Of a stretch of 64,000 bases of DNA, positions 37,201-44,341 are shown one piece after another; position 1 is the stretch's first letter, and every line of letters starts with the position of its first letter. The stretch comes from Hippasteria phrygiana. Lineage: Eukaryota; Echinodermata; Asteroidea; Valvatida; Goniasteridae. Below the pieces are notes generated by a model, which was given only the letters and a program-made list of their open reading frames with translations, was not told the origin of the DNA and made no database searches. The DNA is taken from NCBI GenBank assembly GCA_037893225.1, contig JAZGUH010000056.1, positions 744,001-808,000 of the forward strand, written 5' to 3'. The position numbers and the translations under genes were made by a program.

Positions 37201-40200
37201 GGACTTTACAATTTACCTTGTTATAACAGGTACCTTGTATTATCAGTAATGGAAAACAAAGAAAAACAAAGACTTGGGACCAATTTTTTTCCTTATTATA
37301 AGGTTGTATTAACAGTGCTCTTATTATCAGGGTTCAACTGTATGTGTACGTTTATGATGTACCCTATACTCCACAAGACAGCATTTGCTGCAGTTTCAGA
37401 AAACTGCAGATACATGCTAATTACTGCATGGTACATGTAACTACACTGCACTGACATTAATCAGTACTACAGGGGAGTTGCGTATCGAAGTGTTATGCAA
37501 ATCATATAGTTTTCATCTGAAAAATAACTGAATTTTTTCGCCTGGCAAAACTTGATATTTTTAAAAGTGATAGTTTCAACAAAGTTAAAAAAAAAAATAA
37601 TAATATGTCAGTGAAGGGCAAAAAACCCATATATCGAATTTACATCACACCGATGCAAATTCTATCTTATAAATAGTTTGGTTGCGTAATCCGTTGCTAT
37701 ATCAGATACGAACCAGCCAGCCGACTCCGACAAGCTCGGTGGTCGAGTGATAAGACGTCTGCACTAGAAAGCAGGAGGTCGTGGGTTTGAGTCCCACCCA
37801 AGTGATTTTTTCCAAGTAATCTCTCGGGACAACACAGTGAAGAGTATACAGTGAAGGGCCAAAAATACTCCCATATATTTAACCTTTACGCATCTGTTTA
37901 TTAACAGAATGTATGCACGGCAACACATCATGGGGCATTCTTCTTTTATCACTTGGCCTACACCCCTTAAGGTGCATGCACATTTGTACAGTATACATGT
38001 CGGTCACCCCCACCCCTTCAGGACAGTACAAACAAAACATCAGTAACTGGTACATTTCTATGAATGCAAATTCTCTAGCTAAAGCCCAAATTTGACCAGG
38101 AAAGCATGTTTAATGACATTCAAACCTTAAAAACAAGGAAATATAAATATTAAGTTATTACTTTGTGGGGATAAAGTCAAATCCACACAAGCTGTATAAT
38201 CTTTCTGCACAGCATGGTCACTGGATCTCAAGATGTCTTTGGTCGTTGGTGATGACCGGAATCCCGAGTCAGCCGATGTACACACAGAGGCAGTGCAATG
38301 CCTGCTACTGCTAGCAGTGGATGACAATGACGAACTCTCTGTGATAAATAGCAGGATGACAACCTCATACATTGAACTACACTGTATAGTGACTACTGGA
38401 TCAATGATTTTCACTCCTGTTCACGTATGTTTCCTCCGCCAACTTAGTTTTGCTCATTGTGCAGATCTACAGTTTACCCTTTGTGCTGTACAAGTGACGT
38501 CAGATCAGTTGATTTTTTTAAGCAATGAGGTGCTTATTTGCGTTTGGATAGGTATAATGGTGTTGCCTAATTGAATTGCATAGTAGCCTTTTACAAGCAG
38601 TGATATTCGTTGATTTCCTCTGTTGCTGTCATACTTTTCATGAGATTCTTTGGAAGCGGGGTTTTTACAAGAATGCTAATCCCATGGAAGTGAAGCTAAC
38701 GACCAACTTGAAACCTTTCTGGTGATTATTAGTGTGCAATAGTTTTGGAAAGAGTTCCATATCCGGACATCACTTATTTTCCCTTAATATGACTTTAAAA
38801 CGACCAAAAAGTGTAAATCTGATGAAGAAACACGAATTTAGGAGGGAAACAATTTCAACTTATTCTTTGAAAATACTTTGACTTTTTCTGTCATGGCCCA
38901 TAGACTTTGTGCACGAAGTATAAGTGATGTCCGGATATGGAACTCTTTCCATAGTTTTTTTGGTCAGATTCACGAGTTCAAACCCGGTGTAGGTTGTGCT
39001 TCGATTCTGTAGCAGCAATTGATTAACTGAACCAGCGATCCCGGTGATTTTCGAATAGTTCATAATTCAATAGCTTTTAATCATATCGATTCCAATCACT
39101 ATAGAAATATGCCAAGAATCGATACTATCTACTTCCGACTTTACCTGACAATGTTACAAAGAAATCAATAAATATTACTTTAAAAAAACTTTGCACGCCT
39201 GATTTTATGTGTCTTGGGAAACTTCTTGTACATATATATTTCTGGGGTACATCTGACAGAAAACCCTGGAAGAGATAATTTAAATGGTTCTTGTTGTCAT
39301 AGCATTTGTACAGTATTTTGGCAACACGTCTAGTAGCATCCCGATGTAAGATCTCACAGACATTATTATCAATGGCTACGGCTCTTCACCGTAGCTTGTC
39401 AATGGCCAAATTCGAAGCCGTAGCCACAACAGATCCGATGCAGGCAACGGCTTACTCCTGTCGAGATTTTTGCAATAATTTGTTAACTGTCAAAAATTCC
39501 GTAAATTCCACAAACAAAATTGATGGATTGTACCATTTGTTTGCCATCATAGTAGTGTACTGAATGTATTTCAGGAAAGTAGGACAAACCTGTATCAAAA
39601 CTCGCTGAAACTTGTTGCCTCACTTTCGGATTAAGCCAAATATTTGGAAGGTCTTCACAATCACTGTCATCATCAGAATGACTGTGTTGAGGAAACAAAG
39701 CTCTGCTTTCAGCGAGTGTGCTTGTTCCCAGATCATTCAGGCAATTCAACCTCTCATGGTGGCTGTTCTCATCACTGCTTGATGTCTCATCTCCTGCATG
39801 GAAGGGTAGGGCAGCTGGGATGATGGTTGAAATTTGTTCCCCAGCCAAAGAAGATACCAGCTTGTATTGTGGAGGAGCGCCAACCAGAAACTGCAAATTC
39901 AAAGAACTATTTTGTTATTTCCTTGCATCTTTCCATTCCAGTACCGACAATGGTACCTTATGCACATCGAGTCAACTTTGAATTCACAATTCGTAACTGT
40001 TTCCATGAAAGGCACGCTTGTCCCACATTGCAATACAATATACAAATGTACATGTACCTTATCCACGGAAGAGTAGAAATCTCATAAAAAAAAAAAATCC
40101 CCAAGTAGAAATTGTTTAAAGCAACACCAAAACAAAAATTGTTTTTCTTCAAATGAGAAATTAGAAATTCTTGATTCAAGAAATCCAGAGAAAAAAAATT

Positions 40201-42100
40201 GGAGCACTGTGGCCTCGTAGCTTAGTGTATTTAACTCAAGATCTTGGTGACACTGCAGATTGTGGGTTCGAGACCGGCTGGGGTCATGGTGCTTGTGTCC
40301 TTGAGCAAGGCACTTTGTCACAAGTTGCTTCTCTCCACCCAGGAGTATTAATGGGTACCTGTGAGGGCAGTGATAGTTATGTGTTTGATTAGCCTGTGTG
40401 CGCTTAAAATAGCAGTCGGGGCTGTATACTCCCCAGGGAGCTGAGGTTTCAGGAATGATTAATAGGCCCGATGACCATGGGTAATAATATCTGTAAAGCG
40501 CTTTGATCTTGCTAAAAGCGCTATATAAGAACCTGTATTATTATTATTTAGGTTTTCTTTAATCAAAAAACACTGAGTAGAAAAAAGTTGTCTTGTGTCA
40601 CTCCGGTCCATACCTTGGAAAAAAGAACTTGTTTTAAGGTTTTTTTTTCTTAAAAAGTCATTTTTTGGCAGTGGTCATATTGGTTGTCATGGTTGTAAAA
40701 TCCTATTCTGATTGGCTAATAATACGGCATTCTTACTTAGCTGTTCTAATTCCAGAGATATTGCAGCATCCGGTACCCTGAAAGGGATTCCCCAATTATT
40801 TCCTTATTTTTATTTCCATTAAAACATTTTCCGGTTATCTTATTCCTTATATTCCTTGCAAAGAGGTGCAAAAGTGTGTCTCTCAGCTGGGTCATGCTAT
40901 TTACATGTAGTGTCAACAAGCGTCATCGTCAACAAAGCGTCAACAAATTAAATACGAAAGTTTAGGAGTAAAAAATTATTTTACAATGTCTATTTCCAAA
41001 CAGTCATATTAAGTTCAAAACCTTGTACGTCAGTGTGTGAAATATATACGCAAAAACTTAACTCGCGAAGGTACCATTTCGTGCAGCCTTACTGGCTGCC
41101 ATTTTGTTTGTGCTGAACCACTCCATTTTTTTTATAGGGGAGATGGGAAAGAGTTCCATATCCGGACATCACTTATTTTCCCTTACATGCCTTAATATGA
41201 CTTAAAAACTACCAAAAAGTGTAAATCTAATGAAGAAACACGAATTTAGGAGGGAAAAAATTTCAACTTATTCTTTGAAAATACTATGACTTTTTTGATG
41301 GCCCATAGACTTTGTGCACGAGGTATAAGTGATGTCCGGATATGGAACTCTTTCCGGGAGATGCAAAAGTATGACTATTATGATGAGGGGATTGCAAAAT
41401 TTTGTTGATTTTGTATGGTGTTTTGTAGGTGAAATTCCTTCATTTTCTTACAAAACAAGTTCCCCGAGAGTCATAGAAATTGTGTGACATAGATTTGGAA
41501 GTTGGAAAGTACACATACAAAATTTGTTGATGCTTTGTTGACGCTGATTGTGTTTGTTGACGCTAAATAAAATAGCATGACCGCTCTCAGCTCAAGACAG
41601 ATATTGAGAATAAAATCAATGAACTTTGGACTGGTTCACAATCACAGTCACACAGTGGCAGTGACGTGCCATCAGTTTGTGTATGTAGTTTGCTTGTCAT
41701 CCACACAATTCAACTTTGAGAATGTCGAAAAGGTTATAAGAACTTAGTATCCCCATGATTGATTGAAGGTATTTATCCCCAAGTTGGCAAGCGCTAAGTG
41801 GACTAGGGCTAACTAAATGATGAGAGTGTGCAATGTATATCCCTGACTCCCTCGTCGGTCTAGCTTTGACGTTTTTGACAGGCCCTATTTCAGTATTTGA
41901 GCTAGGCCTAAAATGTACACAATGCAGACAATTTCTACACGAATCTGCATGATCTGTCTCCGAGTGTTTACTTTGCCTTCGAAGATTCGATTAATGGTCT
42001 CCTGAACGTCTTCCGTTACGCTTAAATCTCTTTCAATATCCTCTCTTGGAACATCTGGACACACCATTAACACCTGGTCCACCTGTACAACAAAATCCAT
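19164..42100 (-). CDS. EME1: EME1/EME2-type subunit of the MUS81 endonuclease with an N-terminal CUE-like domain (14 exons, complete)
   Basis: Fourteen exons join with matching phases into 852 codons plus stop. An in-frame TAA lies 18 nt before the ATG at 42100. Layout: CUE-like domain (residues ~6-45, VCPDVP and IFEG landmarks); acidic motif SDCEDLP (119-125), as near the human EME1 N terminus; SUMO-interaction-like VDLTL (195-199) and VIQL (204-207); a Ser/Asp-rich disordered region with SSEDEDEG; a charged Gln/Lys coiled coil (~455-520); an inactive ERCC4-type nuclease fold (~523-735) with no GDXnERKX3D catalytic motif; and two helix-hairpin-helix motifs (~745-852), including [17 protein letters not shown] and IRRGEGV. 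Family role: EME proteins pair with MUS81 to cut stalled forks, 3' flaps and recombination intermediates. Human EME1 is ~570 residues and EME2 379; the extra length is N-terminal. Synteny with SPSB3 suggests EME2, the N terminus suggests EME1, so it may be the single pre-duplication gene. Confidence 0.93.
19637..19945 (-). repeat. tRNA-Thr-like SINE, copy with an intact cloverleaf-like head
   Basis: The tRNA-like part (19863-19935, minus) is 73 nt. It has a perfect 7-bp acceptor stem (GGCAAGA/TCTTGCC), D-arm GCTC/GAGC, a paired CTCCG/CGGAG anticodon stem with an oversized loop, and GGTTCGAATCC in the T arm. The adjoining SINE body shares the GCGCTAGTCAGAAGTCATAA block with other copies. The 11-nt anticodon loop argues against a working tRNA gene. 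Confidence 0.75.
20422..20478 (-). CDS. EME1: EME exon 13
   Basis: 57 nt in phase 0; acceptor CAACAG, donor GTAAGT. Encodes [19 protein letters not shown], matching the linker between the two HhH motifs. Confidence 0.93.
20671..20890 (+). mobile_element. TTAA-flanked MITE (AACCCCTTG family), copy a
   Basis: TTAACCCCTTGTGCACGG at the left and the inverse CAAGGGGTTAA at the right. Interior has GTTTCAATCCATTGTTGG and CTTGACTGCACAA. TTAA at both ends is typical of piggyBac- or Kolobok-derived MITEs. Confidence 0.75.
22193..22382 (-). CDS. EME1: EME exon 12: end of ERCC4 fold and first helix-hairpin-helix
   Basis: 190 nt; acceptor TTGGTAG, donor GTTAGT. Encodes [34 protein letters not shown] and YPSPRLLLR, the best-conserved stretch with human EME1. 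Confidence 0.96.
22440..22930. repeat. GACTTGACTTG-rich low-complexity blocks
   Basis: Degenerate tandem TTGACTTGGGACTTGACTTG words at about 22440-22580 and 22800-22925; similar words occur at 18140-18250, 26750-26960 and 48720-48780. Confidence 0.6.
23462..23668 (-). mobile_element. TTAA-flanked MITE, copy b
   Basis: Inverse orientation of copy a, degenerate left end, TTAA at both sides. Confidence 0.65.
23855..23970 (-). CDS. EME1: EME exon 11
   Basis: 116 nt, donor GTAAGT, acceptor CTTATAG. Encodes [10 protein letters not shown] and [11 protein letters not shown], close to human EME1 [11 protein letters not shown] and AFTKAVAEAPF. Confidence 0.96.
24480..24966 (+). repeat. ATTCG-rich dispersed repeat
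   Basis: Begins GGGCTGTTCACTTTTGAATA and contains TATTCGAATATTCGAT and TTCGAACCGGCAAAAAG. Same family as 6815-6994 and 33001-33372. Confidence 0.55.
25937..26150 (+). repeat. tRNA-Thr-like SINE copy
   Basis: Body block ACTTCTGACTAGCGCCCACC, then the tRNA-like part at 26054-26126 (73 nt): GGCAAGA acceptor, GCTCAGTTGGTAGAGC D-arm, CCGG/CCGG anticodon stem. The acceptor and T stems have mismatches. Confidence 0.75.
26469..26610 (-). CDS. EME1: EME exon 10
   Basis: 142 nt; acceptor CCACAG, donor GTGAGT. Encodes the basic [26 protein letters not shown] segment; human EME1 has a similar basic linker ending SRVDAEE. Confidence 0.92.
27088..27290 (+). repeat. Dispersed repeat (GGTAGGGCTGGCAACCTA family)
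   Basis: Shares TCTGAAAATTGGGATAATTT, GGTAGGGCTGGCAACC and AATGTGGCCAACCC with 50205-50930, where the same repeat is split by an insertion. Confidence 0.6.
27306..27427 (-). CDS. EME1: EME exon 9
   Basis: 122 nt; acceptor GTTAAG, donor GTAAAT. Encodes [12 protein letters not shown] and [14 protein letters not shown], aligning with human KALSLVIVDQEKCF. Confidence 0.9.
27533..27676. mobile_element. TTAA-flanked MITE (AACCAGTTCGCG family), copy 1
   Basis: TTAACCAGTTCGCG at the left, CGTGAACTGGTTAA at the right; interior GTCTGGCACCCAGGCTCGTG shared with 34169-34344. Confidence 0.7.
28801..28986 (+). pseudogene. LINE reverse-transcriptase ORF, C-terminal relic
   Basis: The plus-strand frame reads YPRGRPKKR, a TGA where the family has Trp, then [17 protein letters not shown] and a stop. 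Arg-Gly-Arg-Pro-Lys-x-Arg-Trp followed by W-R-x-x-I is characteristic of the C terminus of several invertebrate non-LTR elements. The nonsense change and lack of upstream domain show a dead 3' fragment. Confidence 0.65.
29101..29187 (-). CDS. EME1: EME exon 8
   Basis: 87 nt, phase 0; acceptor GTTGCAG, donor GTGTGG. Encodes [20 protein letters not shown], a core strand and helix of the ERCC4-like fold. Confidence 0.92.
29269..29924. mobile_element. Element with GGGTACCC-type inverted ends, carrying a nested MITE
   Basis: Left end GGGATGTGCATTTACGGGG with ACCGGGTACCCGATT; right end CGGGTACCCGGTTTCAATGC then ACACCCCTA. Holds TTAA MITE copy c. A partial relative is at 33846-33915. Confidence 0.6.
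29381..29590 (-). mobile_element. TTAA-flanked MITE, copy c (nested)
   Basis: TTAACCCCTTGACACCGG left end and GGCAAGGGGTTAA right end; sits inside 29269-29924. Confidence 0.7.
30530..30683 (+). mobile_element. TTAA-flanked MITE, copy d (internally deleted)
   Basis: TTAACCCCTTGCATACGG at the left and GCACAAGGGGTTAA at the right; shorter than copy a, with a duplicated CCAGGCCGGATGACGCCAT segment. Confidence 0.65.
30982..31075. repeat. Hairpin with 17-bp arms
   Basis: CCAAGATGTCCTTAGCG (30982-30998) and CGCTAAGGACGTCTTGG (31059-31075) are inverted with one mismatch. Confidence 0.65.
31173..31343 (-). CDS. EME1: EME exon 7: start of the inactive ERCC4-type nuclease fold
   Basis: 171 nt, phase 0; acceptor GGACAG, donor GTATAC. 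Encodes [15 protein letters not shown] and [11 protein letters not shown], aligning with human IIVVLDPVLLQMEGG and AVPCSVTWRRR. Confidence 0.95.
31402..31689 (-). mobile_element. TTAA-flanked MITE, copy e (internal duplication)
   Basis: TTAACCCCTTGAGTACGG at the left, CGCAAGGGGTTAA at the right; the ATGACGTCATCCGG / AATCCAACAATGGATT part is present twice. Confidence 0.7.
31781..31860 (+). mobile_element. TTAA MITE copy f, truncated by a nested insertion
   Basis: Left half only (TTAACCCCTTGCGTACGG onward); it is cut at 31861, where the next element begins. Confidence 0.6.
31861..32093. mobile_element. Foldback MITE with ~56-bp inverted ends
   Basis: Starts AATGGACATGAGGATTTAAG and ends with its inverse (CTTAATCCTCCTGTCCATT); arms continue through GTGATTTTAACAATGAG. 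Interior has TCCAAAATCACATCC words as in 16490-16960. Confidence 0.75.
32179..32335 (+). repeat. Long G-rich tracts
   Basis: A nearly pure G tract of about 45 bp (32179-32223) and a second tract of about 25 bp (from 32311). Strong G-quadruplex candidates; the polyproline frames on the opposite strand are artefacts. Confidence 0.85.
32811..32858 (-). CDS. EME1: EME exon 6
   Basis: 48 nt, phase 0; acceptor GTTTCAG, donor GTAAGA. Encodes [16 protein letters not shown], matching human MKAQRPEECLK just before the nuclease fold. Confidence 0.9.
33001..33372 (+). repeat. ATTCG-rich dispersed repeat
   Basis: GGCTGTGCCGAATATACCG start, many CGAATATTCGAA words, and a segment shared with 24480-24966 (ACGACTCTGATGCTATTTTA, inverted there). 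Confidence 0.55.
33625..33845 (-). mobile_element. TTAA-type MITE, copy g
   Basis: GTAACCCTTTGAGTACGG at the left, CTTCAAAGGGTTAA at the right; followed at once by a CGGGTACCCG-type fragment (33846-33915). Confidence 0.65.
33988..34083 (-). CDS. EME1: EME exon 5: charged coiled coil
   Basis: 96 nt, phase 0; acceptor CTGCAG, donor GTAAAT. Encodes a Gln/Lys/Glu-rich helix ([20 protein letters not shown]), a standard feature just before the EME nuclease fold. Confidence 0.88.
34169..34344. mobile_element. TTAA-flanked MITE (AACCAGTT family), copy 2
   Basis: TTAACCAGTTTGCGTCGG left end, CGTGAACTGGTTAA right end; shares GGAAATATCTGTCAGTGACC with 27533-27676. Confidence 0.7.
35375..35436 (-). repeat. 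62-bp miniature element, copy 2
   Basis: CCCTAACTCCCTAGGTGG start and GACTGTTAGGG end; inverse orientation to copies 1 and 3. Confidence 0.75.
35440..36013. mobile_element. Repeat element with a long internal hairpin
   Basis: A hairpin spans 35454-35600 (CGTGACCGCTTAATGGACC pairs with GGTCCATTAACAGCGGTCACG), followed by CTCTCGACCAATAGGGATAG and an end at GGTATTTATGAAT. Related sequence is at 50291-50796 and 58725-58860. Confidence 0.55.
36269..37083 (-). CDS. EME1: EME exon 4: Ser/Asp-rich disordered region
   Basis: 815 nt; acceptor TTTGCAG, donor GTGAGA. Starts with the SIM-like VIQLPSSP. Includes [19 protein letters not shown], similar to the human acidic LSSESEDEEEF segment, an SDDEEE patch and a basic [12 protein letters not shown] end (possible nuclear localisation signal). 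Confidence 0.92.
37735..37806 (+). repeat. tRNA-Ser/Leu-like SINE head
   Basis: GGTGGTCGAGTGATAAGACG and GTGGGTTTGAGTCCCACC give D- and T-arm-like parts; no matching acceptor stem. Confidence 0.55.
38162..38338 (-). CDS. EME1: EME exon 3
   Basis: 177 nt, phases 1 to 1; acceptor TATCACAG, donor GTAATA. Ser-rich; ends in CVDLTLSP, a SUMO-interaction-like motif. Confidence 0.85.
38747..38950 (-). mobile_element. 8-bp-TSD MITE, copy 2
   Basis: 204 bp from GGAAAGAGTTCC to GGAACTCTTTCC; flanked by ATAGTTTT on both sides (38739-38746 and 38951-38958). Confidence 0.92.
39590..39890 (-). CDS. EME1: EME exon 2
   Basis: 301 nt, phase 0 to 1; acceptor TTTGCAG, donor GTTTGT. Starts [10 protein letters not shown], extending the CUE-like domain as in gp78-type CUE proteins, and contains [12 protein letters not shown], similar to SGDSDSEELP near the start of human EME1. 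Confidence 0.88.
40203..40548 (+). repeat. Full-length tRNA-derived SINE with (TTA)n tail
   Basis: Head GTGGCCTCGTAGCTTAGTG with GTGGGTTCGAGACCGGCT, body with TCCTTGAGCAAGGCACTTTG, then GTAAAGCGCTTTGATC and AAAGCGCTATATAAG and a TTATTATTATTTA tail. The AAAGCGCTATATAA type of tail is common in animal SINEs. Confidence 0.85.
41146..41355 (-). mobile_element. 8-bp-TSD MITE, copy 3
   Basis: 210 bp from GGAAAGAGTTCC to GGAACTCTTTCC; flanked by GGGAGATG on both sides (41138-41145 and 41356-41363). Confidence 0.93.
41972..42100 (-). CDS. EME1: EME exon 1: CUE-like domain
   Basis: 129 nt, 43 codons, ATG at 42100, donor [20 protein letters not shown] followed by [12 protein letters not shown] has the CUE pattern (hydrophobic-C/F-P, then a hydrophobic-Asp-Leu core, then I-L/F-E-G) most like AUP1 and AMFR/gp78. 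Phase 0 junction to exon 2. Confidence 0.85.
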
Positions 42101-43480
42101 CGAATTCGGTTCGAATTAGCACTGCTTGCATAACAAGATTCAATAATCGCGCGAAAGGAATTAATTAAAGGCGCAGTATCGTGCTAGACTGGCTCCCAAC
42201 CTTTCTTTACGGGGACCGAATCGGATAGCAAGTACATGTACATGTCATTCTTCGCAGTATGGGCTCAGTACTTAAAATTCCTATCAGGTTTCTCCAGTCG
42301 ACAAGGTTGATAAAAAAATGTATTGTTTTTTAATTGGATTAATTGCATATGACTTGAATCTAAACATAACTTAAAGGGGGGAACTTAATTGGGTTTGTTT
42401 TTTTAAGAATTTCAAGATATCCCCTCATCACAATTAGTATTGTGACCACCTACCCACGGTCGAAAAAATTTAGGTAAACTTTTCAAAACATTCCGGCACC
42501 AAAAATGGTTAGGACTTTTTGTTGCCAATTCTGCAATTTTGCAATTCCCACCCCCCACGGGCCCCACCCCAATACACCCCCCCCCCCCCCCCCCCCCCCG
42601 GATCAAAACCTGGATCCACTGCATGAAAAAGCATCATAGAAGCAAACTTCATGGCTGAATACAAAATCAGGCTTTTTAAAACAATTTTTTTTTTTATTTA
42701 CAATAAAACTTTCCCTAAAAACACTTCTGTATCACCGTGACAGAATAAAGAACTGCATTCAGCTTAATTAAGTAAAATGCATCAAATAGCAGTATGTGTA
42801 AATATGATTACTTTCCTTTCATTTCCCAAAAAGTGGGGAAAACAAATTCAGTTCCAGTGGAAAAGATGAATTGATTGCACAGTCACGGTGAAAAACTTTG
42901 TAATTAAAGCTTCAGGAAAATGAAGTTTAAGTTTAATACTGAACGTGTCGCCGTACTAGTGATTTAAGTTGATGAATAGATTTTTTTACCCCGACAATTG
43001 ACACCACAAAAAGGCGATTTTGTTAGCATTTTTCCACATCATGATTTAAATCAGTGTTTAAATCAAGTGAAATGTGTCTTATTTCTCCATGGTGAAATCA
43101 AACAACTGTCATCCTGTCTCTTGAGGGCTTGTTTCTGAAAATACAATACGGGGTGGTTATGTATCTCACTCAGTAGTGGTAGTACATTCTTTTCCGTTAC
43201 AAATAATTGCAAGCGCTTGATGACTGCCGAGTCGGGGCGCGCGCGCGCGGTGAGCACGCGCGCGGTGAGCACGAGCGAAGCCTATCGAGGGATTGCATAT
43301 CAGTCTATTAAATATTCTAGCAAAATATTTCTTTTGCATTTTTGAATTTTTTAATTTTGCTAGAATTTTTTTAATAATTTCACGTGAACACTATTTTCTT
43401 TTATTTTAAGATTGAAAAATGATTCTTTTTCGTAATTAAAATAAGCAGGTTTTATCGAACGAGGGGTCGTCACCAACAAA
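42101..43480. promoter_or_regulatory. Head-to-head intergenic region, likely bidirectional promoter
   Basis: 1380 bp separate the EME and DNAAF5 start codons. It holds a C-rich run (42575-42599), a CACGTG E-box (43381-43386), a GCGCGC-rich alternating patch (43236-43262) and AT-rich DNA next to DNAAF5. No TATA box at a convincing place; transcription starts are not visible from sequence. Confidence 0.5.
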
Positions 43481-44341
43481 ATGGCGGACAACGTGGAAAG
43501 CACGGATGCTCGAACCACTGAAATTCTTCGGGCTGTAGCCCGTCACGTTAACTGTCTTTCCGAAAACAACCGTGTCACTAAAAAGCGGGCACTTGAAAGC
43601 ATCCGCAGGGAAACTTTGGGTAAGAAACCTGCGCTCGATACTGAGGTATTACAGGGCGTATTTGACAGTTTACTCAAACCCCTGTTGAAATGCTTTGGAG
43701 ACACTGCAGAGAGTTGCCGTGAACTGGCGATCGAAGTTGTGTCAGATTTTCTGGATGCTGTTCCTGTGCCGGAGGGGTCTTTGCCATACCTTTTTCCAAC
43801 AGTGGTGCAACGGCTAGGAAATCAAGAAATAGTTGAAACTTCTGAGGAACTGCGGTTAAATATTGTGGCTTTGCTTGTGAAGGTAACTCAGTTGGCAAAA
43901 AAGAAACTTGCTCCTTACCTTGATGATCTGATCAAAGTTTTACAACGAACTATTGTTGATCCCTTTCCGGATGTCCGAAGAGAGAGCTGCAAATGTACAT
44001 GTCTTGTGGCTCGTTCAATACCTGAACATTTTCACATGCAGTCTGAGAGTCTTGTCACACCACTTCTTCATTGCATTAGCCACCAACACGCTAAAGTTCG
44101 CACACAGTGTATTTTGACAATTGGTGATGTTTTGCAATTTGGCAGCCACAAACCTATGGACCAGGTTATATCACACCTGGCACAGCGATTGTTTGATCAA
44201 TCACCGCAGGTGCGGAAAGCAGTGACTGATGTTGTTGGTGGGTGGCTGTTGGACTTCGTAGACCGTTACTCCTACCATCATAAGTTGATTCCATTGTTAC
44301 TTACCAGCCAGACAGATGAGATGCCAGACATACAACAGAGG
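43481..44341 (+). CDS. DNAAF5: DNAAF5 exon 1
   Basis: 861 nt, 287 codons, donor GTAAAC, phase 0. N-terminal HEAT repeats. Confidence 0.96.
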
